64,000 nucleotides of DNA from Secundilactobacillus angelensis. Lineage in GTDB: Bacteria; Bacillota; Bacilli; Lactobacillales; Lactobacillaceae. A model generated the notes under the pieces. The model saw only the letters and a program-made list of their open reading frames with translations. It searched no databases and had not been told where the DNA came from. The stretch covers positions 1 through 64,000 of the forward strand of contig NZ_JAAXLJ010000002.1 of assembly GCF_012641075.1 (NCBI RefSeq), given 5' to 3'. Shown here one piece after another: positions 1 through 11,900 of this stretch. Every line of letters begins with the position of its first letter. Within the stretch, counting starts at the first letter, position 1. Both the position numbers and the translations under genes were made by a program.

Positions 1-10
1 CTTTTAGCGT

Positions 11-47
11 AAAAAATAGCCTTAGCAGTCGCATCTGCTAAGGCTAT
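11..47 (-). terminator. Rho-independent terminator
   Basis: A perfect 13-bp inverted repeat (16-28 with 35-47, 6-nt loop) is followed on the minus strand by a run of U (bases 15-11). It lies about 75 bases past the stop of the AP2-domain gene and should end that transcript. Confidence 0.85.
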
Positions 48-120
48 TGGTGTTCACAGTGTTCAACTTTTTACAATATTAATTATATCATCTTTCCCAA
101 CTATAGCAAGCAGCCACATG

Positions 121-588
121 CTACTTTACCGGATGCTTAAAGTACCGTTCTTCGGCTTCCTTACGCAACCGCACCGCTTCTTCAAAGTCGGGCGTCATAT
201 GGTTCAGCACGTATCTACCATGAAACATGAGCCGGGCGACGAACCGCTGAGCGTTGTTATCAAATGATACGCCGATCACGCCCGTTCGATTCCGCTTCCC
301 CTTATACAAGCTGGAATAGGCAATGCCATCTTCGTTGTACATAGGATTGCCCTGATTGGCCACAAAAGCTTCATTACACTTCGCGGCTTGACTGGACATT
401 TCTCGCCGTAAGCAGCCGCAACTTCGAGTAATGCCGTGGCGCAGGGAGTAACCATCCGCAACAATGTGTTTACCGCAATCGCATACGCAGTTCCAACGAG
501 CGTTACCATTCGCCCCCTTGTCGTAAGCCCGGGTAACCACTAACAAACGACCAAATTTTTGGTTTACCATATTAATCACTTTACTCAT
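121..588 (-). CDS. AP2-domain, Cys-motif DNA-binding protein (phage-type)
   Basis: A protein of about 155 residues. The N-terminal half has paired cysteines (VCDCG and SCGC motifs) that look like a small zinc-binding module. The C-terminal half (GVIGVSFD, then RFVARLMFHGRYV) matches the AP2/ERF-like fold found next to HNH modules in phage and mobile-element proteins. No HNH nuclease triad is visible, so I call it a DNA-binding protein, not an endonuclease. ATG at 588 is chosen because a GAGGGG ribosome site lies about 11 bases upstream; a TTG at 597 sits too close to it. It is the last gene downstream of the adhesin and two glycosyltransferases, separated by a terminator-like hairpin at 661-690, so it may have its own promoter. 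Its target is unknown. It may be a leftover of a mobile element. Confidence 0.7.
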   Translation of the reverse strand: MSKVINMVNQKFGRLLVVTRAYDKGANGNARWNCVCDCGKHIVADGYSLRHGITRSCGCLRREMSSQAAKCNEAFVANQGNPMYNEDGIAYSSLYKGKRNRTGVIGVSFDNNAQRFVARLMFHGRYVLNHMTPDFEEAVRLRKEAEERYFKHPVK

Positions 589-660
589 GCCAATCAAGTC
601 CCCTCAAGATAGTAATGAACGGGTCTGGTGTTATTGGTAGCAGATCCTTCCCTCCAGAAC

Positions 661-690
661 AAAAAAGCGATTAAAGATAATCGTTTTTTT
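661..690. terminator. Bidirectional terminator-like hairpin
   Basis: CGATTA (668-673) pairs with TAATCG (678-683), flanked by A6 on one side and T7 on the other, so it can act on either strand. On the minus strand it follows the stop of the glycosyltransferase at 725-1690. Confidence 0.75.
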
Positions 691-724
691 GCCGGCTGAA
701 TATAAAGCGTTAGTTACTGTCTGA

Positions 725-1690
725 TCACTTCGCCGCCACTTGCAAGAGCTTGATCTGATCCACCAAGAAGGCCATCAGACTAGCTTTCGTCAATCCCTTA
801 TAGGCTGGCTCAGTGGCGAGTAAATGATCGATCTGATTCCCCACCAAAGCACTGACGTTGGGCCAGATGCTGGCAAACTCCCGAACTAGCTGGGCGTGTT
901 CCCGCTGAAAAGTTTCCTGGTCCGCTGCAGGAAAGCGTTGCGCGCGAAGGTAAATGTCGGCGAAATACGCCACCGCGCGAGGCACCAGCTGTTCAGGCCG
1001 CTGATCACGAATCTTCTCTAACAGATAACGGTTGACTTCGACCCACTGATCAAGCTGACCAGCAAGCGCCCGTTTAATGGCATCCTCGTGCCACAGCCAG
1101 ATATAGACCACTTTATCCAGGTACGAAATATCGGTGGCCATGGCACACGCCAGCCCCACAAAGTAGGTGTCTTCATTGAATTGCAGATCTTCCCGCCACG
1201 TGAGCGACAGGCTGGAAATATACTTCCGGTTAAACCATTTAGCGGCAACCGTCTGCCAGTTATGCTCAGGATGAGTGACGTACTGGTACGTGCCGTCAGC
1301 ATCGCGGATTTCCTCTACATAGCGCGCGATAATGACTTGATGGTCCCCCGCTTTGACTGCGTTGAAGAACGACCACAGTGCTTGGGTATTTTGCAGCTCA
1401 TCGTCGGCGTCCACGAACATATAGTAATCCCCACTAGATATGTCCATACCGACCTGCCGAGCCACGCCAGCACCTAGGCTGTCTTCATAGCCGTAATAGC
1501 GGGCGTCTAAGTTTTCAAATTCCTCAAACAGCGCGTCCCCATCGATGGCTTCAGCCCCATCACCAATAAGGATGACTTCCACCTGGGTAAAATCGATCCC
1601 CGTTTGATTGTTGATCGACGATAATACCCGTCTGAGCTGGTTTAACGTCTCGTTGTGATACGGGATAATAATTGATACTAGCTTACTCAT
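725..1690 (-). CDS. Family 2 glycosyltransferase
   Basis: A 321-residue protein with the GT-A fold of family GT2. It starts with the VSIIIPYHNE strand-loop that begins the nucleotide-sugar site, has SSINNQT in the first helix, and the metal-binding VDADDE (DXD) near residue 97. No transmembrane segment is evident, so it is probably cytosolic. ATG at 1690 overlaps no other gene and lies 14 bases after the upstream paralogue. The two GT2 genes are tandem relatives (both carry the SSINNQ motif) and follow the giant adhesin on the same strand. The inference is that they glycosylate the adhesin or a surface glycan. The acceptor and sugar cannot be told from sequence. Confidence 0.8.
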   Translation of the reverse strand: MSKLVSIIIPYHNETLNQLRRVLSSINNQTGIDFTQVEVILIGDGAEAIDGDALFEEFENLDARYYGYEDSLGAGVARQVGMDISSGDYYMFVDADDELQNTQALWSFFNAVKAGDHQVIIARYVEEIRDADGTYQYVTHPEHNWQTVAAKWFNRKYISSLSLTWREDLQFNEDTYFVGLACAMATDISYLDKVVYIWLWHEDAIKRALAGQLDQWVEVNRYLLEKIRDQRPEQLVPRAVAYFADIYLRAQRFPAADQETFQREHAQLVREFASIWPNVSALVGNQIDHLLATEPAYKGLTKASLMAFLVDQIKLLQVAAK

Positions 1691-1704
1691 CGTCCATATC
1701 CCCC

Positions 1705-2697
1705 TTAATTTTGCGCGACGTTAAAGGAAAAGCCCAACTGTTTCAAATAAACCGTGAAGCCGTCCAGATACTGATTGAACTGAGCGGTCTCAGCGTTCCA
1801 GGGTGCCTTTGGTGACTGGTCTTGACGCTTCAAATCACCGATAAACCCAAGGACGTACCCCCAAGTCAGCGCGTTCTTCCCTACTAGCGACTGCATCAGC
1901 TGCTGCATGGTTCCCTTAGCCGTTTCTGGCAGCTGTTTGATCTGGCTGTAGAAACGAACCACGAAGCGGGCAAATTCATTCGCGTAGGTCTGCTGATTCA
2001 AGTTCTTGAGTTTCTCAAAATATTGTTCCTTCATGGTCAGCCATTGGGGGTCGACCGGCCGCTTGAAGCCAGCTAAGACACCGGCTGGTAAGTGGCGGTT
2101 CGTGAACTTAGTGTAGCCGATTTCGTTGACCGCCACATCTTCGTTAGCAAATAGATGAACGAGGTTGCAGAAATATTCTTCTGCGTGTTCAGGTACGCCA
2201 ACGGGGAAATTAATCTGCTGTTCACTGAGAAAGCCCCGTCGAAACAGTCGGCCACGAACCGTTCGCGTGTTTTGGCCAACTTTATAATCAAACTGCAGAT
2301 CAGGTGAAAACGCCTGTTCCAGCAGTAACGGTGAAATGACATCGGCTCCCGCATGCGCCTTCATCTGCCGCAGGAAGGTCTGCAAAATATCGGTCTGGTT
2401 CAGCTGACCATTGACCCCCATAAACATCACGTATGTGCCTGTGGCCTGGCCCAAGCCAAACTGCAACGCTGCCACCCAATCCAAAGCTTGATTCGTTTTG
2501 AGGTAGGTCATTTCAATATTGGCAAACAGTTCCAGTAGTTTGGGCTGCTTCAGCTTGTACGTGCCGTTATCCACCAAGATCACTTCGATCTGGGCTAAAT
2601 CCACCCCGATTTGATTGTTAATGGATGATAACGGGACTGCCAAATCGCTCTCCTGTGCGTTGTTAACTGGGATGATAATACTGATCTGCTTTTCCAT
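1705..2697 (-). CDS. Family 2 glycosyltransferase-like protein, divergent
   Basis: A 330-residue relative of the next gene. It keeps the GT2 opening (ISIIIPVNN, SSINNQIG) and the VILVDNG strand, but the place where the paralogue has VDADDE reads FMGVNGQ, so the canonical DXD is lost. It may be catalytically altered or act as a chaperone-like partner of the active paralogue. Paired active and degenerate glycosyltransferases are known for adhesin glycosylation (GtfA/GtfB), though those belong to other families, so the parallel is only functional. The start at 2697 is preceded by an AGGAGG-type site (GGAGGTAGGC). It is cotranscribable with the downstream GT2 (14-base gap). About 210 bases with two strong hairpins separate it from the adhesin stop. 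Confidence 0.65.
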   Translation of the reverse strand: MEKQISIIIPVNNAQESDLAVPLSSINNQIGVDLAQIEVILVDNGTYKLKQPKLLELFANIEMTYLKTNQALDWVAALQFGLGQATGTYVMFMGVNGQLNQTDILQTFLRQMKAHAGADVISPLLLEQAFSPDLQFDYKVGQNTRTVRGRLFRRGFLSEQQINFPVGVPEHAEEYFCNLVHLFANEDVAVNEIGYTKFTNRHLPAGVLAGFKRPVDPQWLTMKEQYFEKLKNLNQQTYANEFARFVVRFYSQIKQLPETAKGTMQQLMQSLVGKNALTWGYVLGFIGDLKRQDQSPKAPWNAETAQFNQYLDGFTVYLKQLGFSFNVAQN

Positions 2698-2733
2698 TGC
2701 GCCTACCTCCTAAAATATTAGTGTTGCTATGTA

Positions 2734-2782
2734 TCCCCAGCGGTCAGGCTCCGCCGGGGAATCGAGATGAACTCATCTCGAT
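2734..2782. repeat. Two tandem strong hairpins without a U-tract
   Basis: The first hairpin pairs 2734-2743 with 2751-2760 (GC-rich, 7-nt loop). The second is a perfect 10-bp stem, 2761-2770 with 2773-2782, closed by only two bases. Neither is followed by a T-run on either strand, so they are not ordinary terminators. They lie between the adhesin stop and the glycosyltransferase start and could act as RNA processing or stability elements in a long transcript. Confidence 0.6.
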
Positions 2783-2907
2783 GAGTGCTGATTATGATTA
2801 GCAGTCAAGAAACGTTGGGGGCCGCCGTGACCGCTATGAGGAAGAATCAGCTATGGGAAATCTTGGTTCAATTCGTGACTTTCGGAGAATGAATTAACCG
2901 GTTTCAA

Positions 2908-5900
2908 TTAATACAGAGCATCCTCGTCATCATCGTGACGTTTCTTACGCTTCAATGCACCGTAGACCATTGCGGCCTCCAGAACACTTGCGCCGATACC
3001 TAACATGACTGCTGCTTCGCCATCGTTGGTCTCGCTGGTTTGTGGCAACGTCTTAGCAGCTACACTAGCCTGCTTAGTGTTGCTGGTGCCAGAGAGAACT
3101 TGCGTGGTGGCGGTTGGGGCAGCCTTGCCGCCTTCAGTATCGTAACCCGTTTCAGTCACCACACCGCCGTTGTCGGTATCAGTACCGTTGTCGCCGATCA
3201 GGCTGTCACCATCGACACCGGTAGAATCGCCATCAGTCGTCGTGGTTTGACCGTTATCGCCGCCTGGAACAACCGTATTGTCACCAGTTGTCGTCGTGGT
3301 ATTGTCACCTGTTGGTGTGTTGCCCGTTGGGGTGTTACCGCCTGGGGTATTGTTACCTGTTGGTGTGTTACCAGTTGGGGTATTACCATCTGGTACATTG
3401 CCATTTGGTACGTTGCCGTCTGGTGTATTACCACCTGGCTTGTTACCATCCGGTGTGTTGCCATCTGGGGTATTGCCATTTGGTGTTACACCGCCAGGAA
3501 CCTTTTCAATCGTGTCCGTGGTGGTCGTTGACTTAGAACCGTCTGGGTTGGTAATCGTGGTAATGATAACCGTCTCAGTCGTCTTCGAACCATCTGGGCC
3601 ATTGGTGATCGTGACCGTCTTATTCGTGGTGGTGTTAGAGTTATTGCCACCATTGTTATCCGTGTTGTCTTTACCCGGAGTCGTCACAATTTCGGTCGTG
3701 GTCGTCGTGGTCTTATTGCCGCTAGGATCCGTAACGATCGTGACAATAACCGTCTTGGTGGTCGTTGAACCATCCGTGTTATTAGTGATCGTCACCGTCT
3801 TAGTGGTGTTCGTTGAAGACCCGTCAGTACCAGTATTGCCGCCATTGTTATCACTTGGCTTCGTGTTATCAGCAGGTGTCGTTACGATGTTGATCGTGGT
3901 CGTAGAATCGGCACCATCTTCACCTGGCGTCGTCGTGGTGGTTGTCTTAGTCGTCTTCGAGCCATCTGGATTAATAATAATCTCAACGGTCTTAACGGTC
4001 TTTGAACCATCAGGATTAGTCGTGGTGTTGGTGGTCGTCGACGTATTCGAAGTCGTCGAACTATCGGTTCCTTGACCATCACTACCGCCGCCGTTGTTGA
4101 TATTGTTGTTGGTAATGTTAATGCCACCGTTACCAGTACCCGTACCATCACCAGTGGTGCTGCCACCACCGTTTGGCACCGTGATTGAACCAGCATTGCT
4201 GCCGTCTGGGTAAGTGAAGTAGTAAGTGGTTGTGCCGGCTTCTTTATTGACTACCGTCTTGGAAGGATCGATTTGTGGTGTTTGACCATCTTTACCGTCA
4301 GCACCATCTTTGCCGTCTTTACCATCCTTAAGGGTGTAATCAATACCGTTCAGGGTGAAGGTCCACCCATCGACATTGCCGTCAGCATCGTAGTGTGGCG
4401 CAACCGTTGGCGTTTGACCATCTTTACCATCCACACCATTCTTCGGTGCGTCTACGCGACCAACGGAAACCTTGTCGCCGTCAGCGTTAGTGTAGTAGAA
4501 GTTGTAAGCAACGATGTTACCGTCGCCATCTTTGATAGCTTCAACGTGCGGTGTCTTACCATCCACACCATCTTTTGGTGCGTTAACCTTACCAACAGTA
4601 GTGGTTGAGCCGTCTGGGTTAAGGACGTAGAACTCGTATGAAGTCGTGCCGTCAGTGTTCTCAACGGCTTTGACTTGAGGCGTTTGACCGTTCTTACCGT
4701 CTTTGCCGTTAGGAATCTTAACTTGACTGCCATCGCTGAAGGTAACAACCGTATTACCATCTGCATCAGGTGCTTGGCTAACAACGGTGATGCTTTGACC
4801 ATCTGCACCGTCTTGACCATTCTTAACGGTGTAATCCTTACCATTCAAGGTAAAGGTCCAGCCGTCAACGTTGCCATCACCATCAGTGTGCGGTGTAACT
4901 GTTGGGGTTTGGCCATCCTTAGGTGCAGGAACCATCCCAAGTGTGACTTTCTCGCCCTTATCGTTGGTGTAGTAGAAGTTGTAGCTAACTGTATTGCCGT
5001 TAGCGTCAGTGATTGGTTCGACTGATGGGGTCTTGCCATCTTGACCATCCTTAGGTGCGGTGATCAAGCCAACCGGCGTCTCAGAGCCATCTGGGTTGTT
5101 GACGTAGAACTCGTATGAAGTCGTGCCGTCTTCGCCCTTAACCACTTTCATTTGAGGCGTGAGACCATCTTTACCATCCACACCATCTTTACCATTCAAA
5201 ACGGTGTAGTCCTTACCGCCGATCGTGAAGGTAAAGCCGGTTTGACCATCTTTATCGTATGGTGTAACCGTTGGCGTCTCGCCATCTTGACCGTCCTTAG
5301 GTGCCGGTACATTACCAACCGTCTTTTCGGAGCCATCTGGATTAGTGATGTAGAAGACGTATGACTTCGAACCATCATTATTCGTGACTTCCTTAACCTG
5401 TGGTGTTTGTGCATCTTGACCGTCTTTAGGTGCGTCAACCGTACCGACGTCAACTTCCTTGCCATCTTCACCAATGGTGTAGAAGACGTATGAAGTCTTG
5501 CCGTCTTGGCCAACAACCGCTTTCACTTGAGGCGTCTCACCTGGTTCACCTTGATCACCTTTGTCGCCTTTATCACCCTTAGCACCTTTATCAACTGTGA
5601 CGGTTGAGCCATCGCTGAAGATAATGACAGTGTTGCCATCCTTATCAGTAGTTGAACTCTTGATCGTCAAATCTTTACCGTCTTCACCATTCTTAACGGT
5701 GTAGTCGTGACCGTCGATAGTAAATGTGTAACCATCAACATTGCCTTCGCCGTCAGTGTGTGGTGTTACTGTAGGCGTTTCACCATCTTTACCATCCTTA
5801 GGCGCTGGAACGTTACCCATATCGGTGGTAGAACCATCTGGGTTGGTGATGTAGAACTCGTATGACTTCGAGCCATCTGAGTTCGTTACTTCCTTAACCT

Positions 5901-8900
5901 GAGGTGTTTGAGCATCCTTACCATCGACACCGTTAGTCCCGTTGATACCATCTTTAGGTGCCTTAACTGTACCAATTGTCGTGGTTGAACCGTCTGGGTT
6001 AACAACGTAGAACTCGTAAGCATTCGTGCCGTCTTCACCCTTCACAGTTCTAACTTGAGGTGTTGGCGCATCCTTACCATCAGTACCGTTAGTGCCATCT
6101 TTACCTTTGTTAACAATGATTTGTGAACCATCGCTGAAGGTAACGACCGTGTTGCCGTCGGAATTGATAAGTTGGCTCTTAACGGTTAATGCTGCGCCGT
6201 CTTTACCATCCTTAGGTGCCGGAACGATGCCCATGATCTTGTCGTCAGAACCATCACCAGTAGGACCTGGAATGTAGAATTCGTATGAAATGGTGTTGCC
6301 GTCAGCATCCTTAATTGGTTTAACTGTTGGCGTCTGACCATCTTTACCATCCGTACCGTTAGTCCCATCCTTAGGTGCATCAACCTTGCCGAGAACTGTA
6401 TCATCGGAACCATCACCTGCAGGACCTGGAATGTAGAATACCAGTGACTTAGTCCCATCAGGGTTAGGAACTTCCTTAACCCGTGGTGTTTGACCATCCT
6501 TACCAGCAGCGCCGGCAGGAATCTTGACGTTATGGCCATCGGAGAAGGTAACAATGGTGTTGCCATCCTGATCAATGGTTGAGCCGGTGACGGTTAAGTC
6601 TTTACCATCGGTACCGTCTTCACCATCTTGACCATCAACACCGTTAGTAACGTTGTAATCAACGCCGTTCAGCGTGAAGGTGTAGCCAGTCTTACCATCA
6701 GTACCAGTGTAAGGTTTAACCGTTGGCGTAGAACCGTCCTTAGGTGCCGGAACAATACCAGTTGAAACCTTTTCACCCTGGTCGTTAGTGTAGTAGAACT
6801 GGTAATTTGTAACGTTGCCATTATCATCCTTGAGTGGTTCAACCAATGGTGTGTGCCCGTCTTTAGGAGCAGGAACGTTGCCAACGACCTGGTCGTCAGA
6901 ACCGTTTTGACCTGGAATGTAGAAGACCAGCGTCTTGTTACCATCACCATCGGTAACTTCCTTAACTCTAGGCGTCTGAGCATCCTTACCATCAGCACCC
7001 TTATCGATCGTTGCTTTAGTACCATCAGAGAAGGTGACAACCGTGTTACCTTGATCATCTTTCGAAGTGTCGGTAACGGTGATTGACTTCCCATCCTTAG
7101 GTGCGTCAATGGTACCAAAGTCGTGTTCCGTACCATCCGGGTCAATCGTGTAGAAGACGTACGATGTCTTGCCATCAGCGCCCGGAACGGCTTTAACCTG
7201 TGGTGTCTTACCATCGGTACCATCTTTACCGTTAGAAATGTTAATGGTTTGAGCTGGTTGATCAGAACCTGGCGTGGTAATGGTGATGGTTGTGCCAATA
7301 GTCTTGCCGTCAGTATCCTTTTCAGGCGTCTGGGTAATCACTGGTGTCTTACCATCAACACCGTTCTTGATGCTGCCGACCGTCTTGCCGTCAATGGTAA
7401 TGTTGTAGCTGATGATATTGCCCTGATCGTCTTTAACTGGCGTGAAGTCAGGGGTCTTACCATCTACACCATTGTGCAGTGTGCCGACAGTCTTACCATC
7501 GATAACGATATCAAGCGTCCCAGTTGGGTTGCCGTTAGGATCTTTTTCAGGCGTGATAACTGGTGAAGCACCATCTTTACCATTCAGGATCGTATCGCCG
7601 TCTTTGCCATCGATCACAATGGTGACACCAATTTGGTTGCCGTCCTTGTCAAGCGCTGGCTTAGTCGTGACAACAGAACCATCCTTACCATTCTTAAGCT
7701 CACCGGCTGGGTTGCCGTTGATGGTAATTGCGTAACCAATAATGTTGCCATTATCGTCTTTTTCAGGCGTCAGTACAGGCGTTGAGCCGTCTTTACCATT
7801 AGTAACGTTGATGGTTTGAGTCTTATCAGAACCTGGCGTGGTAATGGTAATTGTGGTCCCAGTAACGTTGCCATCGCCATCCGTTGTCGGCGTCTGGGTA
7901 ATGACTGGTGTAGCACCATCTTTACCATTGGTGATAGAGCCAACCTTGGTGTTGTTAACCAGAATGTCGTAGCCAGTGACGTTGCCGTCATTGTCCTTGA
8001 CTGGGTTGAACTGTGGTGTTGCACCATCTTTACCACTGCGCAAGGTTCCAACCGTTTGCTCGCCTACCGTAATGGTAAAGTTGCCAGTTGGTTGACCATT
8101 TTCATCAACTTCTGGTGTGATGACTGGTGAAGAACCTGGATCACCCTTATCACCTTTTTCACCTTGGGGACCATTCAAGATGGTACCGGAGTCTTTACCA
8201 TCAATGACCAGCGTAACGCCGATTTGTTTATCGCCATCCATTAATGGCTTAGTGGTTACAACTGAACCATCTTTACCATTGGTAATGGTACCGACCGTCT
8301 TGCCATCAATCGTAATGGTGTAACCGAGAACTTTACCATCAGTATCCTTGTTTTCAGTAAATTCAGGTGTCTTACCGTCTTTACCGTTTTGCAGGGTACC
8401 AACCGTCTTGTCGCCAACTTTAATGACGAAGTTGCCAGTTGGGTTGCCACTGTCATCAAGTTCTGGCGTGATGACTGGTGAATCACCCGTGTCACCCTTA
8501 GGACCGTTCAAGATCGTACCGGAGTCCTGACCATTGATAACCAGTGTGGTTCCGATTGGCTTGCCATTTTCATCAGTAGCTGGCTTAGTTGTAACCGTTG
8601 GCGTCTTACCGTCTTCACCATCCTTAAGTTCACCGACCTTGGTACCATTCAGCATGATATCGTAGCCAGTTTCAGTCTTGGTAAATGTTGGTGTTGCACC
8701 GTTAGAAATGGTTACAGTTTGTGGTGCGTCAGTTGAACCTGGAGTAGTGATCGTTAGTGTGTTGCTAATGACGTTACCCGCGTCATCTTTGTTAGGCGTT
8801 ACGGTAATCTCTGGTGTCTTACCATCTTCACCATTCTTGATTGTCGCCACATCTTTGCCACCGATTGAAATGGTAAAGCTCTTACCGTCTTGAGATGGTG

Positions 8901-11900
8901 TAATCTCTGGTGTAGCACCGTCATAGATGTAGGAAATGGTATCCGGATCGCCATTGGCATGGGTAACCGTAATCTTAACACCGCTTACACCTGGCTTATC
9001 AGTATCGGTTACCCGTTCGCTGGTGATCGTGTCACCCGTATTTGGAACTGGCAAAGTGCTGATATCAGTATCATCCGTGCCATCGCCCTTTGGACCTGGA
9101 ATGTAGAAGACCAACGTTGGTTTCCCATCTTTATCCGTACCAGGTTTAACTGAAAGTGGCGTACCATCCTTGCCATCATTACCGTTCTTGACGGTAAATG
9201 AACCGGCTGGCTGACCGTTGACAGTCATGTTGTAAGTGGTTGTGCCGTCGCCGTTATCAATCCCCTTTGGATCAACAACTGGTGAAGCACCATCGTTACC
9301 ATTCCAGATGGTTTGGGTCGTATCATCACTGCCATCACCATGTTTGATGGTCAACAGCGTACCGCCGTTTGGATGATCAGCGTCGCCATCGATTGGTGTT
9401 GCTGTGATGGTGTCACCATCTTTTGGTTGAGGAATCGTAACCATATCGTTTTCAGGTATATCATCATGAGCAGGCGTAAAGAAGATGATGACTGGGTTAC
9501 CATTAATATCCATCCCAGTCTTAGCTTGAACCGCTTGTCCATCAGCACCATCTTTACCATCCTTAACGGTGAATGAACCAGTTGGTTTGCCGTTAACAGT
9601 GAACTGGTACGTGGTCGTGCCATCACCGTTATCCGTCCCCTTTGGATCAACGACTGGTGTAGCACCGTCGTTACCATTCCAAATGGTCTCGGTGGTATCT
9701 TTGCTGCCATCACCGTGTTTGATCGTGATCAAAATGCCGCCGTTTGGATGGTCAGCATCGCCATCAATTGCACTTGTGGTGATCGTGTCGCCATCCTTTG
9801 GTGCAGGAATGTTGCCTAAGTCTTGTTCAGGTGTGTCGCCGTTAGCTGGAATAAAGAAGGTCAAAACTTTATTACCTTTTTCATCCGTCCCAGGCTTGAC
9901 ACTTGGCGTTTGGGCATTCTTCCCATTTTCACCATCGTAGAGATAAGTGATGGTTGGGTCGCCTGTAGCGTGGGTAACCGTGATCTTAACACCACCGATA
10001 CCTGGCTTATCAGTATCCTTGACCCGTTCGGCAGTAATCGTGTCACCGGCACCAGGTAGTGGAACTGTGCCAAGGTCTTTTTCAGGAACATCGTTGCCAT
10101 CAGCATCTTTACCAGCAGGGATAAACAGGATTAAGTTGCCACCCTCTTCTTTGATATGAGGGTCGCCGTTGGTGTTGCTGCTGCCATCCGTACCATTCTT
10201 AATCGTGAAGTTTTCTTTCGTTGGATTACCATCATTGTCGTAACTGGTAATGGTGATCTCTTCGCCAGTAACTTTGTCCTTGTTGGTTGGATCATCTTTG
10301 ACATCAGCGTGAGTGATAATCGGTGGATTCAACACAACGAAGGTTTGAACATCTGGTGTCCCATCATCCTTAAATGAGTTAACTGTAATCGTCTTACCAA
10401 TAACAGTCGTACCATCCTTGGCATACTTATCAGCCGTCTGAATCGTTGGTGTTTGACCATCCTTAGGAATTGGAATCGTCCCAACTGATTGATGGTGGCC
10501 ATCAGGTCCAGTGACATAGAAGCTGTAAACGTTCTTGGTTGAATCATCAGGATCCGGAATCGTTTCGATTTGTGGTGAAACCCCATCAGAAACAGTCACT
10601 TCACCTACTTTAGCTCCTGCTGGAATATCAGCTGGTGTCAGCGCATCTTCACCTTCTGCAGGTTTGAGTACATCACCGGTGTAGAAGTAAGTCGTGTGCT
10701 GAGTTGGTGTACCAGTAGTAGCATCGCCTAACTTATCGACTGTAAATGAGTGAATAGCTTCCGGTGTTGGTTCTTCAACCGTACCGATTGACTGGTGTGA
10801 ATTATTAGGGCCAGGAATATAGAAGTTATAAACGTTCTTGCTTGGATCGTCAGGATCCGGAATCGTTTCAACTTGCGGTGTCTGACCGTCTTCACCATCA
10901 TGAGTCTCCACATCCCCAATGATTGGGTTCTTAGCATTTTGAACATCTTCATAGGTTAATGGCGATTCAGGCGTAATCGCTGTACCGTCTGTATGAGTTG
11001 CTGGCACATCACCCGTGTAGAAGTAAGTGGTGTGGGTACCCTTATCAGTATCATTAACAGTGACGGAGTGAATGGTTGGGGCTTTGGTTGGAAGAGTGAT
11101 CGGTGTACCAGTACCTACCCCGTTAATTGTAAGTTCAAATGTACCGTCATGATTATCTTGAAGATCCAGATCTGGTAAATTACCGGCTGGTGCATCCGGA
11201 ATATCAACTTCTGTTCTATTGCCACCAGCAGTGTTCGTCGTATCACCATCAGCAAAGATATAGATTGGCGTGTAACCATTGGCTGTGTCAGTCTTGTCAA
11301 CGTGGTCACCAGCTACAAACGCTGGAATATTTCCCTTTGGCATTGCGACCGCAGTACCACTCGGTTGACCGTTAACAGTGAGTGTAAAGGTCCCGTCATG
11401 GTTATCCTGAGCGCCAATCAGCGGATCATCAACAGTAACATGGCCGATTTCTGTATCCTTATTCTTTTCGATATCAGCTTGTGTCAGCTGAGTACCTTGA
11501 GCGGGATCTGGAATCTTGTCACCAGTGTAGAAATAAGTTGTGTGACTTGCTGCTTGGGTGATTGTACCGTCTTGGCCTTTAGTAGCTGGTGTGTCCACAG
11601 TAAATGAGTAGATATTTGGTGCTTTACCATCTTCACCATTCTGAGCATCGAAAGTACCAACCTCGGTTGTACCGTTATAGATAGTGTAAGTGGTCTTATT
11701 ATCTTTAGGGTCAGTATCGGTATTCTTGACATTCAAATCAAGTTTTGGCGTTTCACCATTCTTAACAATAACTTGACCAATCATATCGTCTGCTGGAATG
11801 TCCTTAAGATCTGTGACTTTAGGACCCTTGTAGAAGTATACCGTGTTGCCAGTGCCAGTTTCATTACCCTGATCATCTTTGTCAGGAACCGTCAATGATT

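Noticed and set aside
3278-4075. Long plus-strand reading frame (265 codons) opposite the adhesin C-terminus, and similar ones across 3-16 kb
   Set aside because: They are shadows of the biased Thr/Asp/Gly repeats: valine-rich low-complexity translations with no ribosome sites.
5520-5590. True collagen-like protein
   Set aside because: Gly-X-Y triplets occur only in short runs within the larger repeat unit, so collagen structure cannot be claimed for the protein.
4260-9950. Regular repeats suggesting a CRISPR array or other tandem DNA element
   Set aside because: The repeats are codon-phased, imperfect, and encode the KDGxTPxV protein units; no spacer pattern and no cas genes.
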